Source: Nocardia cyriacigeorgica GUH-2 | GTDB taxonomy: Bacteria > Actinomycetota > Actinomycetes > Mycobacteriales > Mycobacteriaceae | Length of the DNA stretch: 64,000 nt | Direction: 5' to 3' | Assembly (NCBI RefSeq): GCF_000284035.1 | Contig: NC_016887.1 | Span: forward strand, 434,001 to 498,000 | Part shown: positions 29,291 through 37,979 of the stretch, in pieces | Layout of the letters: each line of letters starts with the position of its first letter | Numbering within the stretch: the stretch's first letter is position 1 | Translations under genes and position numbers: made by a program | The notes under the pieces: model-generated | Databases searched by the model: none | Seen by the model: only the letters and a program-made list of their open reading frames with translations | What the model was told of the DNA's origin: nothing

Positions 29291-30856
29291 GTGAGCACCC
29301 CCAACTCCCCTTCCACCGGCAGCTCCGCGGCCTCGGCTCCCGCGGGCCGCGCCAATCGCCCCGTCGACGTCGACGACGTGCCGGAGCAGATGCGGATTCG
29401 CCGGGAGAAGCGGGAGCGCCTGCTGGCCGAGGGCGGGCAGGCGTATCCGGTGGTGGTGCCGCGCACCCATACGCTGGCCGAGATCCGCGCCGAATATCCG
29501 GACCTGGCGCCCGATACCCAGACCGGCGCCATCGTCGGCGTGGCAGGCCGGGTGATCTTCATGCGCAATACCGGCAAGCTGTGCTTTGCCACCCTCCAGG
29601 AGGGCGACGGCACCAAATTGCAGGCCATGATCAGCCTCAACGGTGTCGGCGCCGACGCGCTCGCGGCCTGGAAGTCCGATGTCGACCTCGGCGATTTCGT
29701 CTTCGTGCACGGCGAGGTCATCTCCTCGCGGACCGGCGAATTGAGCGTGATGGCCGACGAGTGGAGCATGGCGGCCAAGTCGCTGCGCCCGCTGCCGGTC
29801 GCGCACAAGGAGATGAACGAGGAATCGCGGGTCCGCCAGCGCTACGTCGACCTGATCGTGCGCCCGGAGGCCCGGCAGATGGCCCGCACCAGGGTCGCGG
29901 TGGTGCGCGCGCTGCGCAACGCGCTGGAAAAGCGCGGATTCCTCGAGGTCGAGACGCCCATGTTGCAGACCCTGCACGGCGGCGCCGCGGCCCGGCCGTT
30001 CGTCACCCATTCCAATGCCCTCGATATGGACTTGTTCCTGCGTATTGCGCCGGAGTTGTTCCTCAAGCGCTGCGTCGTCGGCGGGCTCGAGCGGGTGTTC
30101 GAGATCAATCGCAACTTCCGCAACGAGGGCGCCGACTCCACGCATTCGCCGGAGTTCGCGATGCTGGAGACGTATCAGGCATACGGCACCTATGACGACT
30201 CGGCGCGCATGATCCGGGAATTGATCCAAGAAGTCGCCGAGGAAGCCTTCGGCACCCAGGTGGTGACCCTCGCCGACGGCACCGAATATGACCTTCGGGG
30301 CGAGTGGGCGACCGTTGAGATGTATCCCTCGCTGTCGGACTCTCTGGGTGTGGAGGTCACGCCGGAAACAACGATTCCGGAATTACTGGCGCTGGCCGAA
30401 CGGGTCGGTTTGGAAATTCCGGAAGGCAAGGGCTACGGCCACGGCAAACTGGTCGAGGAACTATGGGAGCACCAGTACGGCGACAAGTTGTACGCGCCCA
30501 CATTCGTGCGTGACTTCCCGGTCGAGACTTCTCCGCTGACCAGGCAGCATCGCGACAAGTCCGGTGTCACCGAGAAGTGGGACCTGTATGTGCGCGGGTT
30601 CGAGTTGGCCACCGGCTATTCGGAGTTGGTGGATCCGGTGATTCAGCGCGAACGCTTCGTCGACCAGGCCCGGCTGGCCGCGGCCGGTGACGACGAGGCC
30701 ATGGTGCTCGACGAGGACTTCCTCGCCGCGATGGAACACGGTATGCCGCCGACCACCGGAACCGGTATGGGAATCGATCGCTTGTTGATGGCCCTCACCG
30801 GTTTGGGAATCCGGGAAACGATACTCTTCCCAATTGTGCGTCCGGCCGCTCGCTGA
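29291..30856 (+). CDS. lysS: Lysyl-tRNA synthetase (class II)
   Basis: A 521-residue class II synthetase. An anticodon-binding OB domain (about 75-190) includes [16 protein letters not shown]. The catalytic domain has motif 1 [10 protein letters not shown], motif 2 around [20 protein letters not shown] and motif 3 [13 protein letters not shown]. The first 30 residues are Ser/Pro-rich. GTG 29291 is the start. It corresponds to Rv3598c and precedes lsr2, as in mycobacteria. Confidence 0.97.
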   Translation: MSTPNSPSTGSSAASAPAGRANRPVDVDDVPEQMRIRREKRERLLAEGGQAYPVVVPRTHTLAEIRAEYPDLAPDTQTGAIVGVAGRVIFMRNTGKLCFATLQEGDGTKLQAMISLNGVGADALAAWKSDVDLGDFVFVHGEVISSRTGELSVMADEWSMAAKSLRPLPVAHKEMNEESRVRQRYVDLIVRPEARQMARTRVAVVRALRNALEKRGFLEVETPMLQTLHGGAAARPFVTHSNALDMDLFLRIAPELFLKRCVVGGLERVFEINRNFRNEGADSTHSPEFAMLETYQAYGTYDDSARMIRELIQEVAEEAFGTQVVTLADGTEYDLRGEWATVEMYPSLSDSLGVEVTPETTIPELLALAERVGLEIPEGKGYGHGKLVEELWEHQYGDKLYAPTFVRDFPVETSPLTRQHRDKSGVTEKWDLYVRGFELATGYSELVDPVIQRERFVDQARLAAAGDDEAMVLDEDFLAAMEHGMPPTTGTGMGIDRLLMALTGLGIRETILFPIVRPAAR

Positions 30857-30882
30857 GCGGTCGATTGCACGCCTGTAGCTCG

Positions 30883-30942
30883 TCTTGGAATTTTTCGAAT
30901 TAGAGGTATTCTTGCCTCGGGCAATCGGCCTAGTATGCGGGT
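30883..30942 (+). promoter_or_regulatory. AT-rich lsr2 promoter
   Basis: Bases 30889-30912 are about 70 percent A+T in a genome near 70 percent G+C. TAGTAT at 30931-30936 is a good -10 box, giving a short leader before ATG 30971. Lsr2 binds AT-rich DNA, so self-control is plausible. Confidence 0.5.
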
Positions 30943-30970
30943 CGCACGATTTCGAGAGGACGTTCATCTC

Positions 30971-31330
30971 ATGGCAAAGAAGGTCACCGTAAGCCTGATC
31001 GACGATGTCGACGGTGAGTCCATCGCGGACGAGACCATCGAGTTCGGTATCGATGGTGTGTCGTACGAGATCGACCTGTCGGCGGCAAATGCGGCCAAGC
31101 TGCGGGAAGAGATGGAGCAGTGGGTTGCCAACGCTCGGCGGGTGAGTGGCCGGCGTCGGGTGAAGGCCGCGTCCACCACCGGGGGTACCACCAAGAGCCG
31201 TGTTCCGATGGACCGCGAACAAACCGCGGCAATTCGTGAGTGGGCTCGCCGTAATGGGCACAAGGTGCACGCCCGGGGGCGTATCTCGGCCGACATCACC
31301 GAGGCTTACAACAAAGCCGCCAAGAGCTAG
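30971..31330 (+). CDS. lsr2: Nucleoid-associated silencer Lsr2
   Basis: A 119-residue H-NS-like protein. The N-terminal dimer domain starts [15 protein letters not shown], a basic linker follows, and the C-terminal DNA-binding domain has [12 protein letters not shown] and the minor-groove RGR in ARGRIS. It bridges and silences AT-rich, often foreign, DNA. GAGAGGA before ATG 30971 and the conserved MAKKVTV favour this start over an in-frame GTG at 30935. Confidence 0.97.
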   Translation: MAKKVTVSLIDDVDGESIADETIEFGIDGVSYEIDLSAANAAKLREEMEQWVANARRVSGRRRVKAASTTGGTTKSRVPMDREQTAAIREWARRNGHKVHARGRISADITEAYNKAAKS

Positions 31331-31341
31331 TCGCAATTTTC

Positions 31342-31382
31342 GGCTGCCGCCGGGCGAATCGTGCGACGCCCCGGCGGCAGCC
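31342..31382 (+). terminator. Perfect 13-bp hairpin after lsr2
   Basis: GGCTGCCGCCGGG at 31342-31354 pairs with CCCGGCGGCAGCC at 31370-31382 around a 15-base loop, followed by TTGTTCGT. It begins 11 bases after the lsr2 stop. Confidence 0.8.
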
Positions 31383-31477
31383 TTGTTCGTAGTGGCCGAG
31401 GCACGGCACCATGGATCTGTGCGCAGCGCCGTATCCAGCCCAGTCGTGTCATCCCGTCGAGCTGGGGTCATGACGTC

Positions 31478-32101
31478 GTGACAGCTTTCGTCGGATCAAT
31501 TCTGCGGTACACCGACGCCGAGGGGCATCGGCACGAGCTCATGCTCGATCCCGGTCATCCACGCGTCACCATCGGCCGCTCCACCCATGCCGATCTGTCC
31601 CTGCGCTGGGATGCCGAGGTGTCCCGGCTGCACGCCGCCGTCGAATACCTGGGCGCCCAGTGGACCATCGTCGACGACGGCCTGTCCCGCAACGGCACCT
31701 TCGTCAACGGCGAACGCCTGGTCGGCCGGCGTCGGCTGATGGCGGGCGACCGCATCCGGGTCGGCACCTCGCTGGTCGCCTTCCACGAATTCGGCGCCGT
31801 CGCCGACGACGCCACCCGCGCCTCCACCGGAACCATTCCCACCGCCCGCTCGCTCACCGAGACCCAGCGCGCGGTGCTGGTCGCGCTGTGCCGGCCCTAC
31901 AAACACGGCGCCGGCTTCGCCACCCCGGCCTCCAATCAGCAGATCGCCGAGGAATTGTTTCTCAGCGTCGACGCGATCAAGACCCATCTGCGCGCGCTGT
32001 TCGCCAAATTCGGGGTCGAGGATCTGCCGCAGAACCAGAAACGCGTCCGGCTGGCCGCCTTGGCCATGCAGAGCGGGCTCATCTCCGATCGCGACCTGTA
32101 G
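31478..32101 (+). CDS. FHA domain protein with C-terminal helix-turn-helix
   Basis: A 207-residue protein. The FHA domain (about 20-100) has the phosphothreonine-binding GRSTHADL, SRLHAAVEY and SRNGTFVNG. The C-terminal part (about 130-200) contains NQQIAEELFLSVDAIKTHLR, a LuxR/OmpR-like recognition helix-turn-helix. It may be a DNA-binding protein controlled by Ser/Thr phosphorylation. GTG 31478 is the most likely start because the strand of the FHA domain begins just after it. Confidence 0.8.
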   Translation: MTAFVGSILRYTDAEGHRHELMLDPGHPRVTIGRSTHADLSLRWDAEVSRLHAAVEYLGAQWTIVDDGLSRNGTFVNGERLVGRRRLMAGDRIRVGTSLVAFHEFGAVADDATRASTGTIPTARSLTETQRAVLVALCRPYKHGAGFATPASNQQIAEELFLSVDAIKTHLRALFAKFGVEDLPQNQKRVRLAALAMQSGLISDRDL

Positions 32102-32160
32102 GCGGGCGGTAGACGCTCGCTGATGGGCGTGAGCGTCTCAGCGATGGTTCCGGCGGCCCG

Positions 32161-32194
32161 CGCGCTGTTGACTCGAAGGGGTCAACGGAGCGCG
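32161..32194. repeat. Interrupted inverted repeat (terminator or operator)
   Basis: CGCGCT-GTTGAC at 32161-32172 pairs with GTCAAC-gg-AGCGCG at 32181-32194 around an eight-base loop. It lies 60 bases past the FHA gene and 72 before the DUF1772 gene, so it may end the first or regulate the second. Confidence 0.45.
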
Positions 32195-32265
32195 ATGCTC
32201 CAACCCCTCGGGTCCACGCCCAGGGGCTATGCACCGCCGAGGCGGTCGACGGATGGGAGCGGATC

Positions 32266-32826
32266 ATGTCGGTTGGGCGAATCGCCGCACTGGTGCTGGC
32301 AACGGTGGCGACCGGGCTGATCGCGGGTGTGTTCTACGCGTACGCGATCTCGGTGATGCCCGCGCTGGCCCGGATGGACGACCGCGCGCTGATCGAGACC
32401 ATGCAGAAGATCAATGTCGTGATCATCAACCCCGCCTTCATGATCGGGTTCCTCGGCACGGTGGGCTTCACCGCGCTGGCGGCGCTGCTGCATCTGGGCG
32501 CGGACCGGCGGATGACGCTGCTGTGGATCGCAATCGGATTGGTACTCAACGTGATTGCGTTTGCGGTCACGATCGCGCTCAACGTCCCGCTCAACGATCA
32601 GCTGATGGCTGCGGGTGATCCGGCCGCCATCGCCGATCCGGCGGCGGTGCGCGCGGAGTTCGAATCCGCTTGGGTGCGTTGGAATATCGTGCGCGCCGTG
32701 CTGCACACGCTGGCGTTCGTGGTGCTGACGGGCGCGCTGTTCACCGCGGGGTTGCAGCAGGGCCGCGACGATGCCGCCGCCCTGCCCGCGCAGCCGGGTG
32801 TCGCGGTGGCCCAGGCGCCGGCCTGA
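32266..32826 (+). CDS. DUF1772 family membrane protein
   Basis: A 186-residue protein with four hydrophobic segments (about 5-28, 58-78, 84-106, 142-164) and the conserved FYAYAISVMPALARMDD and INVVIINPAFM of DUF1772. Related proteins include anthrone oxygenase-like enzymes, but most are uncharacterised. The last 25 residues are Ala/Pro-rich. GGGAGCGG precedes the ATG. Confidence 0.8.
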   Translation: MSVGRIAALVLATVATGLIAGVFYAYAISVMPALARMDDRALIETMQKINVVIINPAFMIGFLGTVGFTALAALLHLGADRRMTLLWIAIGLVLNVIAFAVTIALNVPLNDQLMAAGDPAAIADPAAVRAEFESAWVRWNIVRAVLHTLAFVVLTGALFTAGLQQGRDDAAALPAQPGVAVAQAPA

Positions 32827-32922
32827 GTGGAACTCGTTTCATAACTTACCCGTCAGTAACGACCCCATCGGCCCTGGTCGCTACGTACCCTCCTGTAACG
32901 CGTTTCAGAAATGGGAGGGGAT

Positions 32923-33855
32923 ATGCGCCGAGCACCCGCCACCGCCGTCATCGTCGCCGTCCTCGCCGCGCTGTGGATCAGCTCGGCGGGAGCGGCCCAG
33001 GCCGAGCGGTATCCGATCGTCTACAACTTCTTCGCAGGCATCCCGGGCGAACTGACCAACCCCGGCGGTTCGCTGCCCGGCTCCAACGACTGGTCCTGCC
33101 GGCCCAGCGCCGAGCATCCGAACCCGGTGGTGCTGGCCCACGGCACCGGCGGCGGGGCGCAGACCAACTGGGGCACCTACGTCGCGCTGCTGGCCAACGA
33201 GGGCTACTGCGTCTACTCGCTCACTTACGGCGCCTATGACCTGCCCTGGCCGCTGTCGGCGCTCGGCGGCATGATGCCGATCCCGGACAACGCCGCCGAG
33301 TTCGGTGCCTTCGTCGACCGGGTGCTCGCCGCCACCGGTGCCGAGCGGGTCGACATCGTCGCCCACTCGCAGGGCGGGCTGGTCGGCAACTACTTCGTCA
33401 AGCGCCTCGGCGGCGCCGCCAAGGTCGACAAGCTCGTCTCCCTCGCGGTGCCCTGGCTCGGCACCACCGCCTTCGGCATGGCCGACGTCGCCGCCTTCGC
33501 CCGCGCGATGGGGCTGGGCGAGGCCTGGAACTCGATCCCGTGCCTGGCCTGCGCGCAGATGCCCGCGGGCGGCCCGTTCCTGGCCGAACTCAACGCCGAC
33601 GGGATCTACCACCCGGACGTCACCTACACCAATATTGTGGGCAATCTGGAGGAGATCGTGGTGCCCTATACCTCGGCGGTGGCACCGGGGCCGGGCGTCA
33701 CCAATATCGTCGTCCAGGACGGCTGCGCCCAGGACTACTCCGAACACCTCGGCATCGCGGGCAGCCCGCGGGCCGCGGCGCACGTGCTCAACGCCCTCGA
33801 CCCTGCCCATCCCCGGGAAGTTCCGTGCCATTTCGTGGCGCCGTTCACCGGCTGA
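32923..33855 (+). CDS. Secreted lipase/esterase (alpha/beta hydrolase)
   Basis: A 310-residue exported hydrolase. A signal peptide ends near ISSAGAAQA-ER. The mature part has the oxyanion loop VLAHGTGGG and the nucleophile S149 in VAHSQGGLVG, the pattern of triacylglycerol lipases related to Streptomyces/Pseudomonas class I-II enzymes. Four or more Cys residues could form disulfides outside the cell. ATG 32923 has GGGAGGGG just upstream; an in-frame ATG at 32911 is the alternative. Confidence 0.85.
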   Translation: MRRAPATAVIVAVLAALWISSAGAAQAERYPIVYNFFAGIPGELTNPGGSLPGSNDWSCRPSAEHPNPVVLAHGTGGGAQTNWGTYVALLANEGYCVYSLTYGAYDLPWPLSALGGMMPIPDNAAEFGAFVDRVLAATGAERVDIVAHSQGGLVGNYFVKRLGGAAKVDKLVSLAVPWLGTTAFGMADVAAFARAMGLGEAWNSIPCLACAQMPAGGPFLAELNADGIYHPDVTYTNIVGNLEEIVVPYTSAVAPGPGVTNIVVQDGCAQDYSEHLGIAGSPRAAAHVLNALDPAHPREVPCHFVAPFTG

Positions 33856-33882
33856 GCCCGGTATCGGCCGCCGATCAGCGGT

Positions 33883-33900
33883 GTTCGCTCAGGGCAAAAC
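33883..33900. promoter_or_regulatory. Candidate ClgR box upstream of clpC1
   Basis: CGCTCAGGGCA at 33886-33896 matches the actinobacterial ClgR consensus CGCYNANRGCG at all but the last base, with GTT before it and AA after it. ClgR activates clp genes in corynebacteria and mycobacteria. The site is about 245 bases before the clpC1 ATG. Confidence 0.4.
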
Positions 33901-34142
33901 CGCATCGGAAACGAAACCTGGAACAGCCACGTTATGAGTGAATGACCGTGCTGCCACCGGTCGGCAATAAGGTGGACCGGCGGCGGCGGAATCCTCCGCC
34001 AACTAGAGTGGAGGCGGGGGCCGCAACCCCCGGGCTTCATGGCAGGCTGACGGCTAGGTTCGTCGGGTTCGGCGCCCAGTTTGTTCGACAGCACACTGCG
34101 GCGTCTGTTGCCAGAATGTCGGAGCAGGAGAGTGAGGGAGCG

Positions 34143-36698
34143 ATGTTCGAGAGGTTCACCGACCGCGCGAGGCGTGTCGTTGTCCTGGCCCAAGAAGAGG
34201 CCCGGATGCTCAACCACAACTACATCGGCACCGAGCACATCCTGCTGGGGCTGATCCACGAGGGTGAGGGCGTCGCGGCCAAGTCGCTGGAGTCGCTCGG
34301 CATTTCGCTGGAAGGCGTGCGCAGCCAGGTGGAGGAGATCATCGGCCAGGGTCAGCAGGCCCCGTCCGGTCATATCCCGTTCACCCCGCGCGCCAAGAAG
34401 GTGCTGGAGCTGAGCCTGCGCGAGGCCCTGCAACTAGGCCACAACTACATCGGCACCGAGCACATCCTGCTCGGCCTCATCCGCGAGGGTGAGGGCGTGG
34501 CAGCGCAGGTGCTGGTCAAGCTGGGTGCCGATCTCAACCGGGTGCGTCAGCAGGTCATCCAGCTGCTGTCGGGTTACCAGGGCAAGGAGCCGGTGGAATC
34601 CGGCGCCCGCGGTGAGACGGGCACCCCGTCCACCTCGCTGGTGCTCGACCAGTTCGGCCGCAACCTCACCCAGGCCGCGCTCGAGGGCAAGCTCGACCCG
34701 GTCATCGGCCGCTCGAAGGAGATCGAGCGGGTCATGCAGGTGCTGTCGCGCCGCACCAAGAACAACCCGGTGCTGATCGGCGAGCCCGGTGTCGGTAAGA
34801 CCGCCGTGGTGGAGGGCCTGGCCCAGGCCATCGTCAACGGCGAGGTCCCCGAAACGCTCAAGGACAAGCAGCTCTACACCCTCGACCTGGGTTCCCTGGT
34901 CGCGGGCAGCCGCTACCGCGGTGACTTCGAAGAGCGCCTGAAGAAGGTGCTCAAGGAGATCAACACCCGCGGCGACATCATCCTGTTCATCGACGAGCTG
35001 CACACGCTGGTCGGTGCGGGTGCCGCCGAGGGCGCCATCGACGCGGCCTCGATCCTGAAGCCGAAGCTGGCCCGCGGTGAACTGCAGACCATCGGCGCCA
35101 CCACCCTCGACGAGTACCGCAAGTACATCGAGAAGGACGCCGCCCTGGAGCGCCGGTTCCAGCCGGTCCAGGTGGGCGAGCCGACCGTCGAGCACACCAT
35201 CAACATCCTCAAGGGTCTGCGCGACCGCTACGAGGCGCACCACCGGGTCTCCATCACCGACGGTGCCCTGGTGGCCGCCGCCACGCTGGCCGACCGCTAC
35301 ATCAACGACCGGTTCCTGCCGGACAAGGCGATCGACCTCATCGACGAGGCGGGCGCGCGCATGCGCATCCGCCGGATGACGGCGCCGCCCGACCTGCGTG
35401 AGTTCGACGACAAGATCGCCGACGCCCGCCGGGAGAAGGAAAGCGCCATCGACGCGCAGGACTTCGAGAAGGCCGCGCGCCTGCGCGACAAGGAGAAGCA
35501 GCTCGTCGCCAAGCGGGCCGAGCGCGAGAAGCAGTGGCGCTCCGGTGATCTGGACGTCGTGGCCGAGGTCGACGACGAGCAGATCGCCGAGGTGCTGGCC
35601 AACTGGACCGGTATCCCCGTCTTCAAGCTCACCGAGGAGGAGACCACCCGTCTGCTCCGCATGGAGGACGAGCTGCACAAGCGGATCATCGGCCAGGAAG
35701 ACGCGGTCAAGGCCGTGTCCAAGGCGATCCGCCGCACTCGCGCCGGCCTGAAGGACCCGAAGCGTCCGTCCGGCTCGTTCATCTTCGCCGGCCCGTCCGG
35801 TGTCGGTAAGACCGAGCTGTCCAAGGCGCTGGCGAACTTCCTGTTCGGCGACGACGACGCGCTCATCCAGATCGACATGGGCGAGTTCCACGACCGCTTC
35901 ACCGCCTCGCGGCTGTTCGGTGCCCCTCCGGGCTACGTCGGCTACGAGGAGGGCGGCCAGCTCACCGAGAAGGTGCGCCGCAAGCCGTTCTCGGTGGTGC
36001 TGTTCGACGAGATCGAGAAGGCGCACCAGGAGATCTACAACACCCTGTTGCAGGTCCTGGAGGACGGTCGTCTCACCGACGGCCAGGGTCGCACCGTCGA
36101 CTTCAAGAACACGGTGCTGATCTTCACCTCGAACCTGGGTACCTCCGACATCTCCAAGGCCGTGGGCCTGGGCTTCTCCCAGTCCAACGCCGAGGGCTCG
36201 AACTACGAGCGGATGAAGCTCAAGGTCAACGACGAGCTGAAGAAGCACTTCCGGCCCGAGTTCCTCAACCGCATCGACGACGTCATCGTCTTCCACCAGC
36301 TCACCACCGAGCAGATCGTGGAGATGGTGGATCTGATGATCGCCCGTGTCGAGAAGCAGCTGAAGAACAAGGACATGGCGCTGGAGCTGTCCGCGAACGC
36401 CAAGTCGCTGCTGGCCAAGCGTGGTTTCGACCCCGTGCTCGGTGCCCGGCCGCTGCGCCGCACCATCCAGCGCGAGATCGAGGACCAGCTCTCGGAGAAG
36501 ATCCTCTTCGGCGAGATCGGCCCCGGCCAGACCGTCTCGGTCGACGTCGAGGGCTGGGACGGCGAGGGCTCCGGCGAGGACGCCAAGTTCACCTTCGCCG
36601 GTAAGGCGAAGCTGACCAAGGGCGATGCCGAGGCCAAGCCCGAGGTCGTGCTGACCGGCGCCGCCGAAGGCACCACCGAGGCCGCCTCCGGCGAGTAA
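34143..36698 (+). CDS. clpC: ATP-dependent Clp protease ATPase subunit ClpC1
   Basis: An 851-residue AAA+ unfoldase that feeds ClpP1P2. Two N-terminal repeats share [13 protein letters not shown] (27-39 and 101-113). D1 has Walker A GEPGVGKT at 213-220, a UVR-type helix lies in the middle domain, and D2 has GPSGVGKT at 550-557. The acidic C-terminal tail is specific to this genus-level group. The start is ATG 34143 ([11 protein letters not shown]), identical to mycobacterial ClpC1; the frame is open upstream. About 290 bases of leader precede it and include the candidate ClgR box. Confidence 0.97.
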   Translation: MFERFTDRARRVVVLAQEEARMLNHNYIGTEHILLGLIHEGEGVAAKSLESLGISLEGVRSQVEEIIGQGQQAPSGHIPFTPRAKKVLELSLREALQLGHNYIGTEHILLGLIREGEGVAAQVLVKLGADLNRVRQQVIQLLSGYQGKEPVESGARGETGTPSTSLVLDQFGRNLTQAALEGKLDPVIGRSKEIERVMQVLSRRTKNNPVLIGEPGVGKTAVVEGLAQAIVNGEVPETLKDKQLYTLDLGSLVAGSRYRGDFEERLKKVLKEINTRGDIILFIDELHTLVGAGAAEGAIDAASILKPKLARGELQTIGATTLDEYRKYIEKDAALERRFQPVQVGEPTVEHTINILKGLRDRYEAHHRVSITDGALVAAATLADRYINDRFLPDKAIDLIDEAGARMRIRRMTAPPDLREFDDKIADARREKESAIDAQDFEKAARLRDKEKQLVAKRAEREKQWRSGDLDVVAEVDDEQIAEVLANWTGIPVFKLTEEETTRLLRMEDELHKRIIGQEDAVKAVSKAIRRTRAGLKDPKRPSGSFIFAGPSGVGKTELSKALANFLFGDDDALIQIDMGEFHDRFTASRLFGAPPGYVGYEEGGQLTEKVRRKPFSVVLFDEIEKAHQEIYNTLLQVLEDGRLTDGQGRTVDFKNTVLIFTSNLGTSDISKAVGLGFSQSNAEGSNYERMKLKVNDELKKHFRPEFLNRIDDVIVFHQLTTEQIVEMVDLMIARVEKQLKNKDMALELSANAKSLLAKRGFDPVLGARPLRRTIQREIEDQLSEKILFGEIGPGQTVSVDVEGWDGEGSGEDAKFTFAGKAKLTKGDAEAKPEVVLTGAAEGTTEAASGE

Positions 36699-36712
36699 TA
36701 CGCGAGTCGAGA

Positions 36713-36744
36713 AACGGGCCCGTCCCCTTAGGGGCGGGCCCGTT
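36713..36744 (+). terminator. Terminator of clpC1
   Basis: AACGGGCCCG at 36713-36722 pairs with CGGGCCCGTT at 36735-36744, and CCCC/GGGG extend the stem to a three-base loop with one bulged T. It starts 15 bases after the clpC1 stop and also lies between convergent genes. Confidence 0.85.
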
Positions 36745-36780
36745 CCGTTTGTCCCGGCCCTCAGCCGAGTATCGCCGCCT

Positions 36781-37251
36781 TCAGCCGAGCCGGAGGGCCG
36801 CGGCCGATCCGGTCGATTCCGCGTGCCGGAAGAACTCCACCAGGTTCGTGTAGTGGTGGCGTAGGTAGTCGAGTGCGTCCGGGTCGGTTGACCACATGCC
36901 CGACGGGTAGATGCCCGTGCCGTCCATGAGTGCCGGATCGAACCGTTCGGCCAGCGTGCTGAACGAGGTCTCGCGCAGGCCGCGGGCGGTGCTGGCGACC
37001 CGTTCGGCGGACCACGCATACAGCCCGTCGGTGGAATCGAGCACGTCGTCGCGGTAGAGCAGGTCCACGTCGCTGCATGCCTGCAGGAGCAGGAATTGCA
37101 GTGCGGCCCAGGACTTGTCGATATAGCCGCTGGGCTCGCCGGCGCGCGGTAGATCGGACAGGTAGTCGAATTTATCGTCCGCGGTTGCGGCCTGGCGCAA
37201 CTGCGTGAGTTCGGCTGGGCTCAGCCGGGTGAATGATGCGATCATGCCCAT
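36781..37251 (-). CDS. DUF1877 (YfbM) family protein
   Basis: A 156-residue protein starting MGMIASFTRLSPAEL, with YIDKSWAALQFLL and a C-terminal YPSGMWSTDPDALDYL segment, the pattern of DUF1877. The family has no established function. It is convergent with clpC1 and lies just beyond the 3' end of the two-component genes. Confidence 0.82.
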   Translation of the reverse strand: MGMIASFTRLSPAELTQLRQAATADDKFDYLSDLPRAGEPSGYIDKSWAALQFLLLQACSDVDLLYRDDVLDSTDGLYAWSAERVASTARGLRETSFSTLAERFDPALMDGTGIYPSGMWSTDPDALDYLRHHYTNLVEFFRHAESTGSAAALRLG

Positions 37252-37316
37252 CGGGCAACCCCCTTGTTCGAATGTCTCCCTCCGAACGCGAGGTTAGCAC
37301 CGGTCGCCGACAGGTT

Positions 37317-37979
37317 TCATTGCCAGCCCGGACGCACCAGGCCGGATTCGTATGCCAGGACTACCAATTGGGTGCGATCGCGGGCATTGAGCTTGGTGAG
37401 GATGCGGCTGACGTGGGTGCGTGCGGTGGCGGGGCTCATGTAGAGCCGTTCACCGATTTCGGCATTGGTGAGGCCCTCGGCCACCAGGGTGAGTACTTCG
37501 CGTTCGCGGTCGGTGAGTTCGGAAAACGTCGCGGGCGGTGGCTGTTTGGCGTGCTCGGAGAATTCGGCGATCAGCCGGCGGGTGACGCCGGGGGACAGCA
37601 GCGCGTCACCGGCCGCGACCACCCGGACCGCACGCACCAGGTCCGCGGGCTCGGTGTGCTTGACCAGGAAACCGGTGGCGCCCGAACGCATTGCCTCGAA
37701 GACGTATTCGTCCAGTTCGAAGGTGGTCAGCACGACCACCTTCACCTCCGCCAGTTTCGGGTCGTCGGCGATCATGCGGGTCGCGGCGAGACCGTCCAGA
37801 ATCGGCATCCGGATATCCATCAGCACCACATCGGGCGCGAGTGCCCGGGTCATCCGCACGGCCTGCTCACCGTTATCGGCTTCGCCGACCACCTCGATCC
37901 CGTCCTGTGCATCGAGCAGCGCCACGAACCCGCCACGGACCAGGGCCTGATCATCGGCGACGAGCACCCGGATCGTCAT
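37317..37979 (-). CDS. NarL/LuxR-type response regulator
   Basis: A 220-residue regulator. The receiver domain has D9-D10, the phosphoacceptor D55 in VVLMDIRMP and VVVLTTFELDEYV. The C-terminal LuxR domain has LTDREREVLTLVAEGLTNAEIG cut to its core REREVLTLVAEGLTNAEIG. Its ATG overlaps the stop of the sensor kinase gene (ATGA), so the pair is coupled. The divergent ABC transporter is the probable target. Confidence 0.93.
   Translation of the reverse strand: MTIRVLVADDQALVRGGFVALLDAQDGIEVVGEADNGEQAVRMTRALAPDVVLMDIRMPILDGLAATRMIADDPKLAEVKVVVLTTFELDEYVFEAMRSGATGFLVKHTEPADLVRAVRVVAAGDALLSPGVTRRLIAEFSEHAKQPPPATFSELTDREREVLTLVAEGLTNAEIGERLYMSPATARTHVSRILTKLNARDRTQLVVLAYESGLVRPGWQ

Noticed and set aside
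34434..37019. Long open frame antisense to clpC1
   Set aside because: Same shadow effect; no recognisable domain, and it overlaps the clpC1 terminator and the DUF1877 gene.
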